In this document: positions 38,605 to 47,988 of the stretch, one piece after another
How the letters are laid out: each line of letters starts with the position of its first letter
How positions within the stretch are numbered: position 1 is the first letter of the stretch
Assembly: GCA_002419465.1 (NCBI GenBank)
Contig: DIGE01000004.1
Span: 18,988 to 82,987, forward strand
From: Geobacter sp. UBA5730
GTDB taxonomy: Bacteria > Desulfobacterota > Desulfuromonadia > Geobacterales > Pseudopelobacteraceae
Length of the DNA stretch: 64,000 nucleotides
Reading direction: 5' to 3'
Notes under the pieces: generated by a model
Database searches by the model: none
Told to the model about the DNA's origin: nothing
What the model saw: the letters and a program-made list of their open reading frames with translations, nothing else
Program-made: the position numbers and the translations under genes

Positions 38605-38838
38605 ATGTCTGATGTCGCAAAAAGAGTAAAAGAGATTATTGCCGAGCAGCTGGGTGTGGACGAGGCTCAAGTGGTTTCCGAGGCTTCCTTTATGGATGAC
38701 CTGGGTGCTGACTCTCTGGACACCGTCGAGCTGGTCATGGCTCTGGAAGAAGAGTTTGACCTCGAAATCCCTGATGAGGATGCTGAGAAGATCCAGAGCG
38801 TCCAGGATGCCGTTGAGTACATCACCGAGCACACCTAA
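38605..38838 (+). CDS. acpP: Acyl carrier protein
   Basis: 77 residues, very acidic. [18 protein letters not shown] contains the serine that receives 4'-phosphopantetheine. Preceded by GGAGGTG. Carries acyl intermediates for the neighbouring Fab enzymes. Confidence 0.97.
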   Translation: MSDVAKRVKEIIAEQLGVDEAQVVSEASFMDDLGADSLDTVELVMALEEEFDLEIPDEDAEKIQSVQDAVEYITEHT

Positions 38839-38862
38839 CCTCTGGTGATGCATAGAGTGCCT

Positions 38863-38889
38863 GAAAGGGGGGAACTGTTCCCCTCTTTC
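38863..38889 (+). terminator. Hairpin between acpP and fabF (partial terminator or attenuator)
   Basis: GAAAGGGGGGAA pairs with TTCCCCTCTTTC around CTG. Only a weak T-rich stretch follows (GCTTTGTTG), so it may reduce but not stop transcription, lowering fabF relative to acpP, or stabilise the acpP 3' end. Confidence 0.5.
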
Positions 38890-38924
38890 GCTTTGTTGTG
38901 ATCATCAGGTTTTAGGAGCACGTC

Positions 38925-40160
38925 ATGAGAAGAGTTGTCATCACTGGGCTGGGTGCGGTTTCTCCACTTGGAACCGGCAACCAGAAAAACTGGGACGCCC
39001 TTGTCAATGGTCGTTCAGGCACCGGCCTGATCACCCGTTTCGATACCAGCGCTTTCCCGGTCAAGGTGGCCGGTGAGGTAAAGGATTTTGATCCGGAGCA
39101 GTTCATTGACAAAAAAGAGGTCAAGAAGATGGACCTCTTTATCCAGTACGCCATGGCGGCAGCCCAGTTTGCCATGGAGGATTCGGGACTGCAGATCACT
39201 GAAGAAAACGCCGAGCGGGTCGGGGTGCTGGTTGGTGCCGGGTTGGGCGGTCTGCCCACCATTGAGAAGTATCACACCGCACTGCTCGAAGGCGGTTACA
39301 AAAAGATCTCCCCCTTCTTCATCCCGATGCTGATCATTAACCTGGCTCCGGGCCATATTTCGATCAAGTACGGTGCCAAGGGCCCCAACGTCTCCTCGGT
39401 TTCGGCCTGCGCCACCGGCACTCACTCGATTGGTGACGCTTATCACATGATCAAGCGCGGCGATGCCGATGCCATGATCGCCGGCGGCACCGAATCGACG
39501 GTGACTCCGCTGGGTATTGGCGGTTTTGCGGTGATGAAGGCCCTGACCGACAGCCGTAATGATTGCCCTGAAAGGGCATCCCGTCCCTTTGACAAAACCC
39601 GTGACGGTTTTGTGCTGGCGGAAGGTGCCGGTATCGTGATCCTGGAAGAGTATGAGGCTGCCAAGCAGCGTGGCGCCAAGATCTACGCCGAGGTAGTCGG
39701 CTACGGTCTGACCGGCGATGCCTACCACATGACCGCTCCGGCTGCCGGTGGTGAAGGCGCTGCCCGCTGCATGAAGATGGCCCTGAAGAATGCCGGGGTG
39801 AACCCTGAGCAGGTGGGCTACATCAATGCACACGGCACCTCCACCCCCTTCAACGATCTGAACGAGTCGCTGGCGATCAAGTCGGTCTTTGGTGACCATG
39901 CCTACAAGCTGATGGTGTCTTCCACCAAGTCCATGACCGGTCACCTGTTGGGAGCTGCCGGTGGTCTTGAGGCGGTTATTTGCAGCATGGTGCTGGATAA
40001 GGGGATTGTACCTCCCACCATCAATTATGAAGAACCTGACCCGGAGTGCGATCTGGACTACGTGCCCAACACGGCCCGTGAAGCCGCGGTAGAATACGCC
40101 ATGAGTAATTCGTTGGGCTTTGGCGGTACGAACGCCACCCTGCTGTTCAAGAAGGTCTAG
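38925..40160 (+). CDS. fabF: 3-oxoacyl-ACP synthase II
   Basis: 411 residues. Thiolase-fold condensing enzyme with cysteine in [15 protein letters not shown] (about residue 163), two histidines in [11 protein letters not shown] (about 303) and [15 protein letters not shown] (about 340). Elongates malonyl-ACP with acyl-ACP. GAGCACG precedes the start. Confidence 0.96.
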   Translation: MRRVVITGLGAVSPLGTGNQKNWDALVNGRSGTGLITRFDTSAFPVKVAGEVKDFDPEQFIDKKEVKKMDLFIQYAMAAAQFAMEDSGLQITEENAERVGVLVGAGLGGLPTIEKYHTALLEGGYKKISPFFIPMLIINLAPGHISIKYGAKGPNVSSVSACATGTHSIGDAYHMIKRGDADAMIAGGTESTVTPLGIGGFAVMKALTDSRNDCPERASRPFDKTRDGFVLAEGAGIVILEEYEAAKQRGAKIYAEVVGYGLTGDAYHMTAPAAGGEGAARCMKMALKNAGVNPEQVGYINAHGTSTPFNDLNESLAIKSVFGDHAYKLMVSSTKSMTGHLLGAAGGLEAVICSMVLDKGIVPPTINYEEPDPECDLDYVPNTAREAAVEYAMSNSLGFGGTNATLLFKKV

Positions 40161-40164
40161 GGAT

Positions 40165-40614
40165 ATGAAGATTGCCATCGGTGCCGACCACGGCGGGTTT
40201 GAGTTGAAACAAGCCTTGATTCCGTTCCTGCAGGGGCGAGATATCGAGGTGTCTGACGCCGGTACCTATTCGACGGATTCGGTGGATTATCCCACCTATG
40301 CCGAAGCGGTGGCGTTGTTGGTGGTGCATGGCGAAGCGGATGCCGGGATTGTGATCTGCGGCACCGGCATCGGTATCTCGATTGCCGCCAACAAGGTGCC
40401 CGGTATCAGGGCCGCCCTGGTGACCAGCCCTGAGATGGCCGCATTGGCCAAACAGCATAATAACGCCAACATACTGGCCCTGGGAGGACGTATTCTCTCT
40501 CTGGATACTGCAGAGGCCTGTGTGGCGGCCTGGTTGGACGCCTCGTTTGAGGGAGACCGTCACCAGCGTCGCTTGGACAAGATCACTGCGCTTGAAACAA
40601 AAAGCTGTCAGTAA
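40165..40614 (+). CDS. rpiB: Ribose-5-phosphate isomerase B
   Basis: 149 residues from ATG 40165, four bases after fabF. IGADHGGFELKQ opening and GIVICGTGIGISIAANKVPG with the catalytic cysteine (about residue 71) identify RpiB rather than the galactose-6-phosphate isomerases. Interconverts ribose-5-phosphate and ribulose-5-phosphate. rpiB-glyA adjacency is common. Confidence 0.94.
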   Translation: MKIAIGADHGGFELKQALIPFLQGRDIEVSDAGTYSTDSVDYPTYAEAVALLVVHGEADAGIVICGTGIGISIAANKVPGIRAALVTSPEMAALAKQHNNANILALGGRILSLDTAEACVAAWLDASFEGDRHQRRLDKITALETKSCQ

Positions 40615-40639
40615 CAAGGGTCAACGAAAGACGGGCGAG

Positions 40640-40664
40640 CGGGACTTGGAAAGGTCCCGTTTCG
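40640..40664 (+). terminator. Weak hairpin between rpiB and glyA
   Basis: CGGGAC/GTCCCG around an eight-base loop followed by TTTCGTATTTC. Short stem and interrupted T-run; partial termination at most. Confidence 0.35.
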
Positions 40665-40716
40665 TATTTCTGTCCCACGCATAGAGCAGACCAGAGATAG
40701 ATAAAGGAGCAGGAGT

Positions 40717-41964
40717 ATGTCAATCCTTGAACAGTTTGACCCCGCAGTCGCCGAAGCGATCCGTCACGAGACCGAGCGCCAGGAGTATAACCTGGAGCTG
40801 ATCGCCTCTGAGAACTTTGTATCCGAGGCAGTGCTGGAAGCCCAGGGCAGTGTCATGACCAACAAGTACGCCGAAGGGTATCCGGGCAAGCGTTACTATG
40901 GCGGCTGTCAGCATGTGGATGTGGTGGAGCAGCTGGCCATTGACCGTGCCAAGCAGCTGTTTGGGGCGGACCATGCCAATGTGCAGCCCCACGCCGGTTC
41001 CCAGGCCAACATGGCGGTCTACAACGCCGTCTGTCAGCCTGGTGACACCATCCTGGGGATGAACCTTTCCCACGGTGGTCACCTGACCCACGGCAGCCCG
41101 GTCAACTTTTCCGGTCGTTTCTACAAGGTGGTGCCCTATGGCGTTTCCCAGGCAACTGAGACCATTGACTACGAAGAAGTCGAGCGGTTGGCGCTGGAGC
41201 ATAAACCCAAGATGATCGTGGTGGGTGCCAGTGCCTACCCCCGTGTGATCGATTTCCCGGCCTTCCGTGCCATCGCCGACAAGGTCGGTGCGGTGGTGAT
41301 GGTGGATATGGCCCACATCGCCGGTCTGGTGGCCGCCGGGGTCCATCCCAGTCCAGTGCCGTATGCCGAGTTTGTCACCACCACCACCCACAAAACCCTG
41401 CGCGGTCCCCGGGGTGGCATGATCCTTTGCCGCGAGGAGTTTGCCAAGACCATCAACTCCCAGATTTTCCCCGGCATCCAGGGCGGTCCGTTGATGCATG
41501 TGATCGCTGCCAAGGCGGTGGCTTTTAAAGAGGCGTTGCAGCCTGAGTTTAAGGCTTACCAACAGCAGATCGTCAAGAATGCCAAGGCCTTGGCCGAGGC
41601 GTTGATGGCCAGGGGCTTCAAGCTGACCTCCGGCGGCACCGATAACCACCTGATGCTGATCAACTTCTCCGGCACCGAGATCACCGGTAAGGCCGCTGAA
41701 GAGGCACTGGACAAGGCCGGCATCACGGTCAACAAAAACACCGTGCCATTTGAGACCCGTTCGCCCTTTGTCACCTCCGGTATCCGCATTGGTACCCCGG
41801 CCTGCACCTCCCATGGTCTGAAAGAGACCGAGATGGATCAGGTGGCTGGTTTTATTGCCGACGCCATCGCCAACATCGGCAACGACGAGGCCCTGGCTGC
41901 TATCCAGGGGCGAGTCAATAGTCTGATGAAAAACTTTCCCCTGTATGCTGATCGTTTGAAGTGA
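40717..41964 (+). CDS. glyA: Serine hydroxymethyltransferase
   Basis: 415 residues, fold-type I PLP enzyme. PLP lysine in [17 protein letters not shown] (about residue 226); [16 protein letters not shown] and [10 protein letters not shown] near the start are family blocks. Makes glycine and methylene-tetrahydrofolate from serine. AAAGGAGCAGG precedes the start. Confidence 0.96.
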   Translation: MSILEQFDPAVAEAIRHETERQEYNLELIASENFVSEAVLEAQGSVMTNKYAEGYPGKRYYGGCQHVDVVEQLAIDRAKQLFGADHANVQPHAGSQANMAVYNAVCQPGDTILGMNLSHGGHLTHGSPVNFSGRFYKVVPYGVSQATETIDYEEVERLALEHKPKMIVVGASAYPRVIDFPAFRAIADKVGAVVMVDMAHIAGLVAAGVHPSPVPYAEFVTTTTHKTLRGPRGGMILCREEFAKTINSQIFPGIQGGPLMHVIAAKAVAFKEALQPEFKAYQQQIVKNAKALAEALMARGFKLTSGGTDNHLMLINFSGTEITGKAAEEALDKAGITVNKNTVPFETRSPFVTSGIRIGTPACTSHGLKETEMDQVAGFIADAIANIGNDEALAAIQGRVNSLMKNFPLYADRLK

Positions 41965-41990
41965 TCACGAGCGGCATGTTGTAGCTTCAG

Positions 41991-42023
41991 ACGGCCCGTC
42001 GCTCGTCCCGACGGGCCGTTTTT
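41991..42023 (+). terminator. Rho-independent terminator after glyA
   Basis: ACGGCCCGTCG pairs perfectly with CGACGGGCCGT around CTCGTCC, followed by five T. End of the lipid/rpiB/glyA transcript. Confidence 0.9.
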
Positions 42024-42088
42024 GCATATTGTTACTCGGGCTGTTTTGTGGTTGTATAGTCCAACTTCGCACATAAGGAAACCTCTGC

Positions 42089-42490
42089 GTGACTGTTCCC
42101 AAACGCCATATCCAGGTTGTCTGCGGCATTATCGAACAGAACGGGCTGATTCTGGCCACCCAGCGTTCAAGCGATATGCCGCTACCACTCAAGTGGGAGT
42201 TCCCTGGCGGCAAGCTGGAGCCGGGCGAAACCCTGCAGGAATGTCTGCTGCGGGAGCTCCAGGAGGAATTGGGCGTCACCGTCAAGGTAGGGCAGGGACT
42301 GGCGCCGGTTGATTACGACTACTCCACCTTTTCGGTCACCCTGTACCCCTTTTGGTGTGATCAACTGTCCGGTCAGCCCGTGCTGCACGAGCATCTGAAC
42401 TCCTGCTGGCTGCCACCTCACCGCCTGGCAGAACTGGACTGGGCCGAGGCCGACCAACCGATCATCGCTGCGCTGGTGCAACGGGCATGA
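42089..42490 (+). CDS. MutT-type Nudix hydrolase ((deoxy)nucleoside triphosphate pyrophosphohydrolase)
   Basis: 133 residues from GTG 42089 with AAGGAAA upstream. Nudix box GGKLEPGETLQECLLRELQEELG (G-x5-E-x7-REUxEE) around residues 38-60. VVCGIIEQNGLILATQRSS at the start is typical of 8-oxo-dGTPase/MutT-like or CTP pyrophosphohydrolases, so cleaning of oxidised nucleotides is likely but the substrate is not proven. The stop overlaps the next start by four bases. Confidence 0.88.
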   Translation: MTVPKRHIQVVCGIIEQNGLILATQRSSDMPLPLKWEFPGGKLEPGETLQECLLRELQEELGVTVKVGQGLAPVDYDYSTFSVTLYPFWCDQLSGQPVLHEHLNSCWLPPHRLAELDWAEADQPIIAALVQRA

Positions 42491-45400
42491 TCTATGTCGC
42501 CGATCTGCATATTCACTCGCCTTTTTCGCGGGCTACCAGCCCTGACAGCAGTCCGGCAGGTCTTGCCGCCTGGGCACGCATCAAAGGAATCCAGATCATC
42601 GGCACCGGTGATGTCACTCATCCAGGCTGGTTGAGCCGTCTGCAACAGGAGTTGGAACCGGCCGAGCCGGGCCTGTTCCGGTTGAAGGATGAATCCCGTA
42701 TTCCGGCTATATTACCAGGTCTGCCGCCCAATGATGCCCCGGTCCGCTTCCTGCTTTCTGCCGAGATCAGTTCAATCTACAAGCGTGGTGGCGCCACCCG
42801 CAAGGTCCACAACCTGCTCTACCTGCCGGATTTTGCCGCCGTGCAGCGCCTGAACGCAAAGCTGGCCGGCATCGGCAACATCGAGTCTGACGGCCGGCCG
42901 ATTCTGGGGCTGGATAGCCGCAACCTGCTGGAGATCCTGCTGGAGTGTACGCCGGATGGCTTTATGGTACCGGCCCATATCTGGACCCCCTGGTTTTCGC
43001 TGTTTGGCTCCAAGTCTGGTTTTGACAGCATTGAGGAGTGCTTCGGCGATCTGAGTCGGCATATCTTCGCCCTGGAGACCGGTCTCTCCTCCGATCCGGA
43101 CATGAACCGGCTGATCTCCGGTCTGGACCGCTGCGCCCTGATCTCCAACTCCGACTGCCATTCCCCTTCCAAGCTGGGCCGCGAGGCCAACCTGTTCAAC
43201 ACCGGCTTTGATTTCTATTCGTTGCGGGACGCCCTCAAGCAGAACCGTCGCGAGAGTTTCAGCGGCACCATCGAGTTCTTTCCCGAAGAGGGCAAGTACC
43301 ACTTTGACGGTCACCGTGACTGCAAGGTCTGTCTTGATCCTCATGCATCCAGAAAACTGGGCAACCGCTGCCCGGTCTGCGGCAAACCGCTCACCATCGG
43401 TGTGCATCATCGGGTGCTGGAGCTGGCTGACCGTCAGACGCCGCTTTATCGCCAAGATGCCCCCGGCTTTCATTCGCTGATTCCGCTACCTGAATTGCTG
43501 GGGGAGCTGCTGCAGGTGGGGGCGGCCTCACGGGCGGTTAACGATCAGTATGCCAAGGTGATAGCCAGGTTCGGTTCAGAGTTTAACCTGCTGTTGCACA
43601 CTCCGTTGGACCAGCTGCGCGACTATGAGCCGCTCTTAGCCGAGGCGGTGGGCCGGATGCGGGAGGGCCGGGTGATCCGGCAGCCGGGCTATGATGGCGA
43701 GTTCGGTGTTATCAGGGTCTTTGAGGAGGGCGAGTTGGTACAGCTGGCTGGTCAGAACAGCCTGTTCGGCGACGTTGCCCCCCGGCGGGGGCGCAGAAAA
43801 GCCCTCATCGCTGCCCAGCTCCCTGACCTGCCGCCTTTGGAGCCTGCCCGACCGGAGTCTGCGCTGCCCAGCAGCCCCAACCAACAGCAACAGGCCGCTA
43901 TCCAGGCCGGAGAACGGCGGATCCTGGTGGCTGCAGGGCCGGGCACCGGCAAGACCTTCACCCTGATCTCGCGTCTGGCGCACTTGTTGGAGCAAGCCGT
44001 CGCCCCCGGCCGGATCGTGGCGATCACCTTTACCAATCGGGCCGCCGATGAGCTGTGCGAGCGTTTGAAAAAGCGGTGTGGCGCAGCGGCTGAACAGGTC
44101 TTTGTCGGTACCTTTCACCGTTTTTGCCTGGATCACCTGCGTCAGGCCAACCCCGCACTGGCAGTGATCGGTCCTGATGAGCGTGAACGTCTGTTGCGCC
44201 GCTTGTTCCCCGAGTTGGGGGTTAGCGAGCGCGCCCGCCTGAACGCCGAGCTGGGCGCGCATTTCCTGCGCAGCAACGGGACGGTCTCTGATCAGGTACA
44301 GCGCTATATTGATGAACTGCTGCGTTTGAACGCCATTGATCTGGACGGTGTGATTCCGGTATTTGTGCAGCTGCTGGTCGCTGATGCGCAGCTCTGTAGC
44401 AAGGTGCAGAGTCAGGTGGGCCATCTGTTTGTTGACGAGTTCCAGGATTTGAACCGGGGTCAGTATGATCTGGTACAACTGCTGTCAACCCAGGCCGAGG
44501 TGTTTGCCATCGGCGATCCTGATCAGGCCATCTATGGTTTCCGGGGCAGCGACCTGCGTTTCTTCTTCCGCTTTGCCGAACAGCCCGGCACCCTGCTGCT
44601 CTCACTCAGTACCAGCTATCGTTCCGGGCCGGTGATTGTGCGCGGGGCTAGCGAGGTGATCAGCCGCAACCTGATTCGCAGCGGTCTGCCGCTTCAATCA
44701 GATCTGAGCTGTCCGCCTCATGGCGTTATCGAGTTGCACAGCGCGCCGTCACCAGCTGCCGAGGCGGAACTGATCGTGCGTCGGATCGAAGAACTGTTGG
44801 GCGGCATCGAAAGTTTTTCACTGGCCACGGGTCGCGGGGGCGAGCAACAGGCCGGCGGCAGTCTGGGGTTTGGCGATATAGCAGTGCTGTTCCGGCTGGG
44901 GCGGCAGGCCGAGGAGTTGTTGATCGCTTTCAATCGGCGCGGCATACCGTTCCAGCTGGTGGGTGCTACCCCCTACTACCTGTCACCAGCGATGCGGGCA
45001 GCCTATTACTTTATTCAGGCCGCGGCCGGCAGTCAGAGCATGGCCGAGTGGCTGGAGCTGCTGGGGGGCCTCAAAGGGGTAGGGAGCGCAACAATCCGGC
45101 GTTTGGACGCCACCTTGCCGTTGCAAGGCGACTTTTTTATTGAAGTTAACCGGCTTATGCCGAGTGCTGCTCTCAAAACCACTTTACAGGGCTTGGCTGC
45201 CAGTCTGGAGCGTTTCTGCCAGGTGGCAACCTCAGAGGGCTTGGGGACAGCGCTGAGCCACGCCCTGGCATTTTTAGGGATTGATGCTGCTGATGCTGGA
45301 GCCCATCGTCTGCAGTTGCAGGCTGCCAGCTTCGGGACTGACCTGACCGCTTTCAGCCGGCATCTGCGTCAGTACGCCTCAGCCACGGTGTATGACTCTC

Positions 45401-45738
45401 GGGCCGAGGCGGTGGCGCTGATGACCTGTCACAGCGCCAAAGGGCTGGAGTTCCCGGTGGTCTTCATGACCGGCCTGGAGGAAGGGATATTCCCCTGCAC
45501 CCTGATGGGGCCAACTGATTTCGAAGAAGAACGGCGTCTGTTCTATGTTGGCCTGACCCGGGCCCGTCAGCGGGTGATTTTAAGCGCCGCCAGACGCCGC
45601 GGCTGGGTTGGCAATGGCGATCAGCATGCGCGCTCCCGGTTTATCGACGAGCTTCCGGCCGAACTGCTGACCCATCCTGAACAGCACAAGCAGCATCGTA
45701 AGCCGCAGGCTGGTGTAGCACAGATGGAACTTTTCTGA
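42487..45738 (+). CDS. PHP phosphoesterase fused to UvrD/Rep-type DNA helicase
   Basis: 1083 residues. N-terminal PHP domain: DLHIHSPFSRATSP (residues 5-18), an H in HIWTPWFSLFG, and SNSDCHSPSKLGREANLF (about 217), the metal ligands of PHP phosphoesterases. A small zinc-binding region follows (CKVCLDP..RCPVCGKPL, about 279-305). From about 455: superfamily 1A helicase with Walker A AAGPGTGKTFTLIS (about 480), Walker B VDEFQDLNRGQYD (about 648), CHSAKGLEFPVVFMTG (about 980) and YVGLTRARQRV (about 1015). 3'-5' helicase with possible nuclease or phosphatase processing in repair. Overlaps the Nudix gene by four bases. Confidence 0.85.
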   Translation: MIYVADLHIHSPFSRATSPDSSPAGLAAWARIKGIQIIGTGDVTHPGWLSRLQQELEPAEPGLFRLKDESRIPAILPGLPPNDAPVRFLLSAEISSIYKRGGATRKVHNLLYLPDFAAVQRLNAKLAGIGNIESDGRPILGLDSRNLLEILLECTPDGFMVPAHIWTPWFSLFGSKSGFDSIEECFGDLSRHIFALETGLSSDPDMNRLISGLDRCALISNSDCHSPSKLGREANLFNTGFDFYSLRDALKQNRRESFSGTIEFFPEEGKYHFDGHRDCKVCLDPHASRKLGNRCPVCGKPLTIGVHHRVLELADRQTPLYRQDAPGFHSLIPLPELLGELLQVGAASRAVNDQYAKVIARFGSEFNLLLHTPLDQLRDYEPLLAEAVGRMREGRVIRQPGYDGEFGVIRVFEEGELVQLAGQNSLFGDVAPRRGRRKALIAAQLPDLPPLEPARPESALPSSPNQQQQAAIQAGERRILVAAGPGTGKTFTLISRLAHLLEQAVAPGRIVAITFTNRAADELCERLKKRCGAAAEQVFVGTFHRFCLDHLRQANPALAVIGPDERERLLRRLFPELGVSERARLNAELGAHFLRSNGTVSDQVQRYIDELLRLNAIDLDGVIPVFVQLLVADAQLCSKVQSQVGHLFVDEFQDLNRGQYDLVQLLSTQAEVFAIGDPDQAIYGFRGSDLRFFFRFAEQPGTLLLSLSTSYRSGPVIVRGASEVISRNLIRSGLPLQSDLSCPPHGVIELHSAPSPAAEAELIVRRIEELLGGIESFSLATGRGGEQQAGGSLGFGDIAVLFRLGRQAEELLIAFNRRGIPFQLVGATPYYLSPAMRAAYYFIQAAAGSQSMAEWLELLGGLKGVGSATIRRLDATLPLQGDFFIEVNRLMPSAALKTTLQGLAASLERFCQVATSEGLGTALSHALAFLGIDAADAGAHRLQLQAASFGTDLTAFSRHLRQYASATVYDSRAEAVALMTCHSAKGLEFPVVFMTGLEEGIFPCTLMGPTDFEEERRLFYVGLTRARQRVILSAARRRGWVGNGDQHARSRFIDELPAELLTHPEQHKQHRKPQAGVAQMELF

Positions 45739-45745
45739 GTTGTAG

Positions 45746-45910
45746 GGGGGAGAGTTTTATATCCTGTCACCAGAATTCCCAGAATTACTCAATGTTGATT
45801 TTCCCCCCTGGATTGTCAGGCAGCTGGACAAGGAAGCCCAACGTCTTGGTGTGCCCCGACAATCGTTGATAAAATTGTGGGTTGCCGAACACCTTAAAAA
45901 AGCAGCGTAA
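45746..45910 (+). pseudogene. Remnant of a CopG-type (ribbon-helix-helix) antitoxin gene
   Basis: Open frame of 54 codons after a TAG with no ATG/GTG/TTG at its beginning. It ends LNVDFPPWIVRQLDKEAQRL, GVPRQSLIKLWVAEHLKKAA, then stop: this is the C-terminal ribbon-helix-helix domain of the CopG-like antitoxins that accompany BrnT-type toxins (family pattern RVNVDFPxWMVxxLDxEAxRLGVxRQSIIKxWLAxRL). The expected N-terminal half (about 30-40 residues) and any toxin gene are missing. A GGGGGGAGAG lies just upstream, so a start at ATC 45761 or CTG 45764 cannot be ruled out. Confidence 0.6.
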
Positions 45911-45920
45911 GTTTGATAGA

Positions 45921-45951
45921 AAGGGCGGGTCTGCGGACCCGCCCTTTTTTT
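45921..45951 (+). terminator. Rho-independent terminator
   Basis: AAGGGCGGGTC pairs perfectly with GACCCGCCCTT around TGCG, followed by seven T. Terminates the helicase (and antitoxin remnant) transcript. The rest of 45952-46057 shows nothing else. Confidence 0.92.
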
Positions 45952-46057
45952 GTCTCGTTCTTCTTCTGTCATCTGTTCTGCTGTTGCAAAAAACTGTCTG
46001 ATAGGATACCACAGGAACGTACGCGAATGCCTGTAACTTCGCCACTACGAGGCCCGC

Positions 46058-47464
46058 ATGAAGAAACAGCCCTCCCTGCTCCGTTTGTTTCTGAGCCGTT
46101 TTATCCCCGCAGCGTTAGTCTACATCAGTAGTATGGCGTTTCTGTTTCAAGTGGATGACCGAGCCCATAACACCTTTCTGACCCAGATCGGCGTGCAGGC
46201 CGATGATCGCTTGCTCGGTCAGTTACACGAGCACCTGTTGGGCTCATTGATGCCGGTGGGCGCGCTGCTGTTTGTGGTGATGACGGCGGTCTGTCTGCTG
46301 TTCGCCATTACTCGTCGACGCCAGCAGCTCAGTGATGCCAACCAGCAAGAACACCTCTATAAGATTCAGTTGTTGCTGGATTCAACACAAGAGGGAATTT
46401 ACGGTACCGATCATGAAGGGCGCTGCACTTTGGCCAACAAGGCCTGTGCCTCCATGCTGGGCTTTGATATTCCTGATCAACTACTTGGTCAGCAAATGCA
46501 TAACCTGATGCATCATACCAGGCCTGATGGTACTCCCTATCCGGCAGAACAGTGTTCAGCCCATCGGATGAGTGAAACCGGAGTGGTGGGGGTGGTTGAA
46601 AATGAGCTGTTTTGGCGCAGGGACGGTAGTTCATTCCCGGTCTCATACAGCGTCCTGCCGATGCGTGACGGTAACCGGGCCATCGGCATGGTCTGTAGTT
46701 TTGTCGATATCAGCGAGAAGCTACAGATTGAGGAACAGTTGCGTCAGGCCCAGAAGATGGAGGCGGTGGGGCAGCTTTCCGGAGGGATCGCCCACGATTT
46801 CAATAATATTTTACAGATTGTCTCCAATAATACCCGGCTGGTGATGGATCGTTTTGACCAGGCTGATCCGCTCTACAGCAGCCTTGAGGAGATGCTGACG
46901 GCGGTGGAGCGAGGTTCGAACCTGACCCGCAGCATGTTGGCCTTCAGCCGTAAGCAGTTCATGCGGATCCGTCCCCTTGAACTGAATCAGTTGCTGACTG
47001 AAGCCCTGGTGCTGGGGAAGAAGTTGATCCCGAAAACGCACACCTTGCAGTTTTTGCCCTGTCAGGACTTGTTGCCGGTTGAAGCGGACAGCACCTTGCT
47101 GCAACAGGTGTTGTTCAACCTGTTGACCAATGCGCGGGATGCAATGCCGGACGGTGGTACGATTACGCTGGCCACCAGCCTGACGGTGCCAGAATCGGAG
47201 TTGCTACAGGCGCATGGTTGCAGAAAACAAGGCGCCTTTGCCTGTCTGACCGTAGCAGATCATGGTTGTGGCATACCTGATGAGATAAAACAGAGTATCT
47301 TTGATCCATTTTTCACCACCAAGGATGTCGGGCAGGGCACCGGTCTAGGATTATCTATGGTGTTTGGCACCGTGCAGCAGCATAGCGGTTTTATCGCTGT
47401 GGAGTCGGCCAGCGGAACCGGCACCACCATCGCCATTTACCTGCCGTTACGCAGTGCTGCATAA
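46058..47464 (+). CDS. Membrane sensor histidine kinase with PAS domain
   Basis: 468 residues. Two membrane helices (about 12-32 and 62-88) enclose a short periplasmic loop; a PAS domain follows (about 105-225, QLLLDSTQEGIYGTDHEGR), then a HisKA-like region with GQLSGGIAHDFNNILQIV (H about 246) and a HATPase domain (NLLTNARDAMPDGG, DHGCGIPDEI, GTGLGLSMVFG). The HDFNN form is typical of NtrB/RcaE-like kinases. No receiver domain or response regulator is adjacent. It is just upstream of unit A, and its stop codon lies inside one of the 20-bp repeat sites. Confidence 0.88.
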   Translation: MKKQPSLLRLFLSRFIPAALVYISSMAFLFQVDDRAHNTFLTQIGVQADDRLLGQLHEHLLGSLMPVGALLFVVMTAVCLLFAITRRRQQLSDANQQEHLYKIQLLLDSTQEGIYGTDHEGRCTLANKACASMLGFDIPDQLLGQQMHNLMHHTRPDGTPYPAEQCSAHRMSETGVVGVVENELFWRRDGSSFPVSYSVLPMRDGNRAIGMVCSFVDISEKLQIEEQLRQAQKMEAVGQLSGGIAHDFNNILQIVSNNTRLVMDRFDQADPLYSSLEEMLTAVERGSNLTRSMLAFSRKQFMRIRPLELNQLLTEALVLGKKLIPKTHTLQFLPCQDLLPVEADSTLLQQVLFNLLTNARDAMPDGGTITLATSLTVPESELLQAHGCRKQGAFACLTVADHGCGIPDEIKQSIFDPFFTTKDVGQGTGLGLSMVFGTVQQHSGFIAVESASGTGTTIAIYLPLRSAA

Positions 47465-47476
47465 ATCTCCGATACA
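47457..47476 (-). promoter_or_regulatory. Distal activator site of unit A
   Basis: Read on the minus strand: TGTATCGGAGATTTATGCAG. It fits TGTAT-N8-YATRCRG and is centred 99 bp before the proximal site, overlapping the end of the histidine kinase gene. Confidence 0.5.
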
Positions 47477-47555
47477 GCACCAGTGTTGGTGTAAGAATAT
47501 ATATAGCAATAATTTCATTATGTTATGTTTTTCAGAATTCATTCTGTCACTCTGA

Positions 47556-47575
47556 CTGCATAGTAATTTCATACA
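47556..47575 (-). promoter_or_regulatory. Proximal activator site of unit A
   Basis: Read on the minus strand: TGTATGAAATTACTATGCAG. Its centre lies 121.5 bp before the -12 G of the sigma-54 promoter at 47673, nearly the same distance as in units B and C. Confidence 0.6.
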
Positions 47576-47672
47576 AAACCCCACCCTCGATTCCTGCTAC
47601 AGCAGGTTATCTGTATAAAATCAAACTAATAGAATTAGATAGTTATATAAATAAGTCTCCTCTTTGAGTGGT

Positions 47673-47690
47673 TTGGCATCTTCTGTGCTC
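47673..47690 (+). promoter_or_regulatory. Sigma-54 promoter of unit A
   Basis: TTGGCATCTTCTGTGCTC: GG and GC separated by exactly ten bases (-24/-12), 50 bp before the first gene. T replaces C in the GGCAC part. The whole 47465-47740 gap is non-coding and AT-rich, consistent with a regulatory region. Confidence 0.7.
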
Positions 47691-47740
47691 TTACACAGGC
47701 AGGAATGTGAAGCGCACTGCTGAAGGAAGGGAAGGACATC

Positions 47741-47977
47741 ATGAAAACCACAATCGTAAAAACAGTTATCGCTCTTGGTGGTGCAGTCGCATCAGCCGCA
47801 TTTGCCGCAACCAGCGGTGTTGGTGGTGAGGGAAGCGGTTTGTTGACCTGGTTTCTGATCGGATTCGGGGTGATGGTGATCATGCTACAGGCAGTACCTG
47901 CCATGATCCTGTTTGCCTCATTGCTGAAGGGGTTGTTTGCCGATCAACATGAAACCAGCCATTTACCGAAGGTTTGA
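47741..47977 (+). CDS. Small membrane protein, paralogue of 57152-57394 (unit A, gene 1)
   Basis: 78 residues: cleavable signal-like start (MKTTIVKTVIALGGAVASAAFA), a glycine-rich loop (TSGVGGEGSGLLTW), then one membrane helix (LIGFGVMVIMLQAVPAMILF). The partner gene on the other strand at 57152-57394 shares WFLIGFGV-x-V-x-QAVPA and the same layout, so they are duplicates. I do not recognise a named family. A small single-helix subunit of a membrane complex would fit. Confidence 0.75.
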   Translation: MKTTIVKTVIALGGAVASAAFAATSGVGGEGSGLLTWFLIGFGVMVIMLQAVPAMILFASLLKGLFADQHETSHLPKV

Positions 47978-47988
47978 AGGTGACAGCC

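Noticed and set aside
39015..40178. Long antisense open frame (387 codons) opposite fabF
   Set aside because: It runs exactly opposite a conserved fabF with all active-site residues; high GC content creates such shadows. No ribosome binding site or family pattern.
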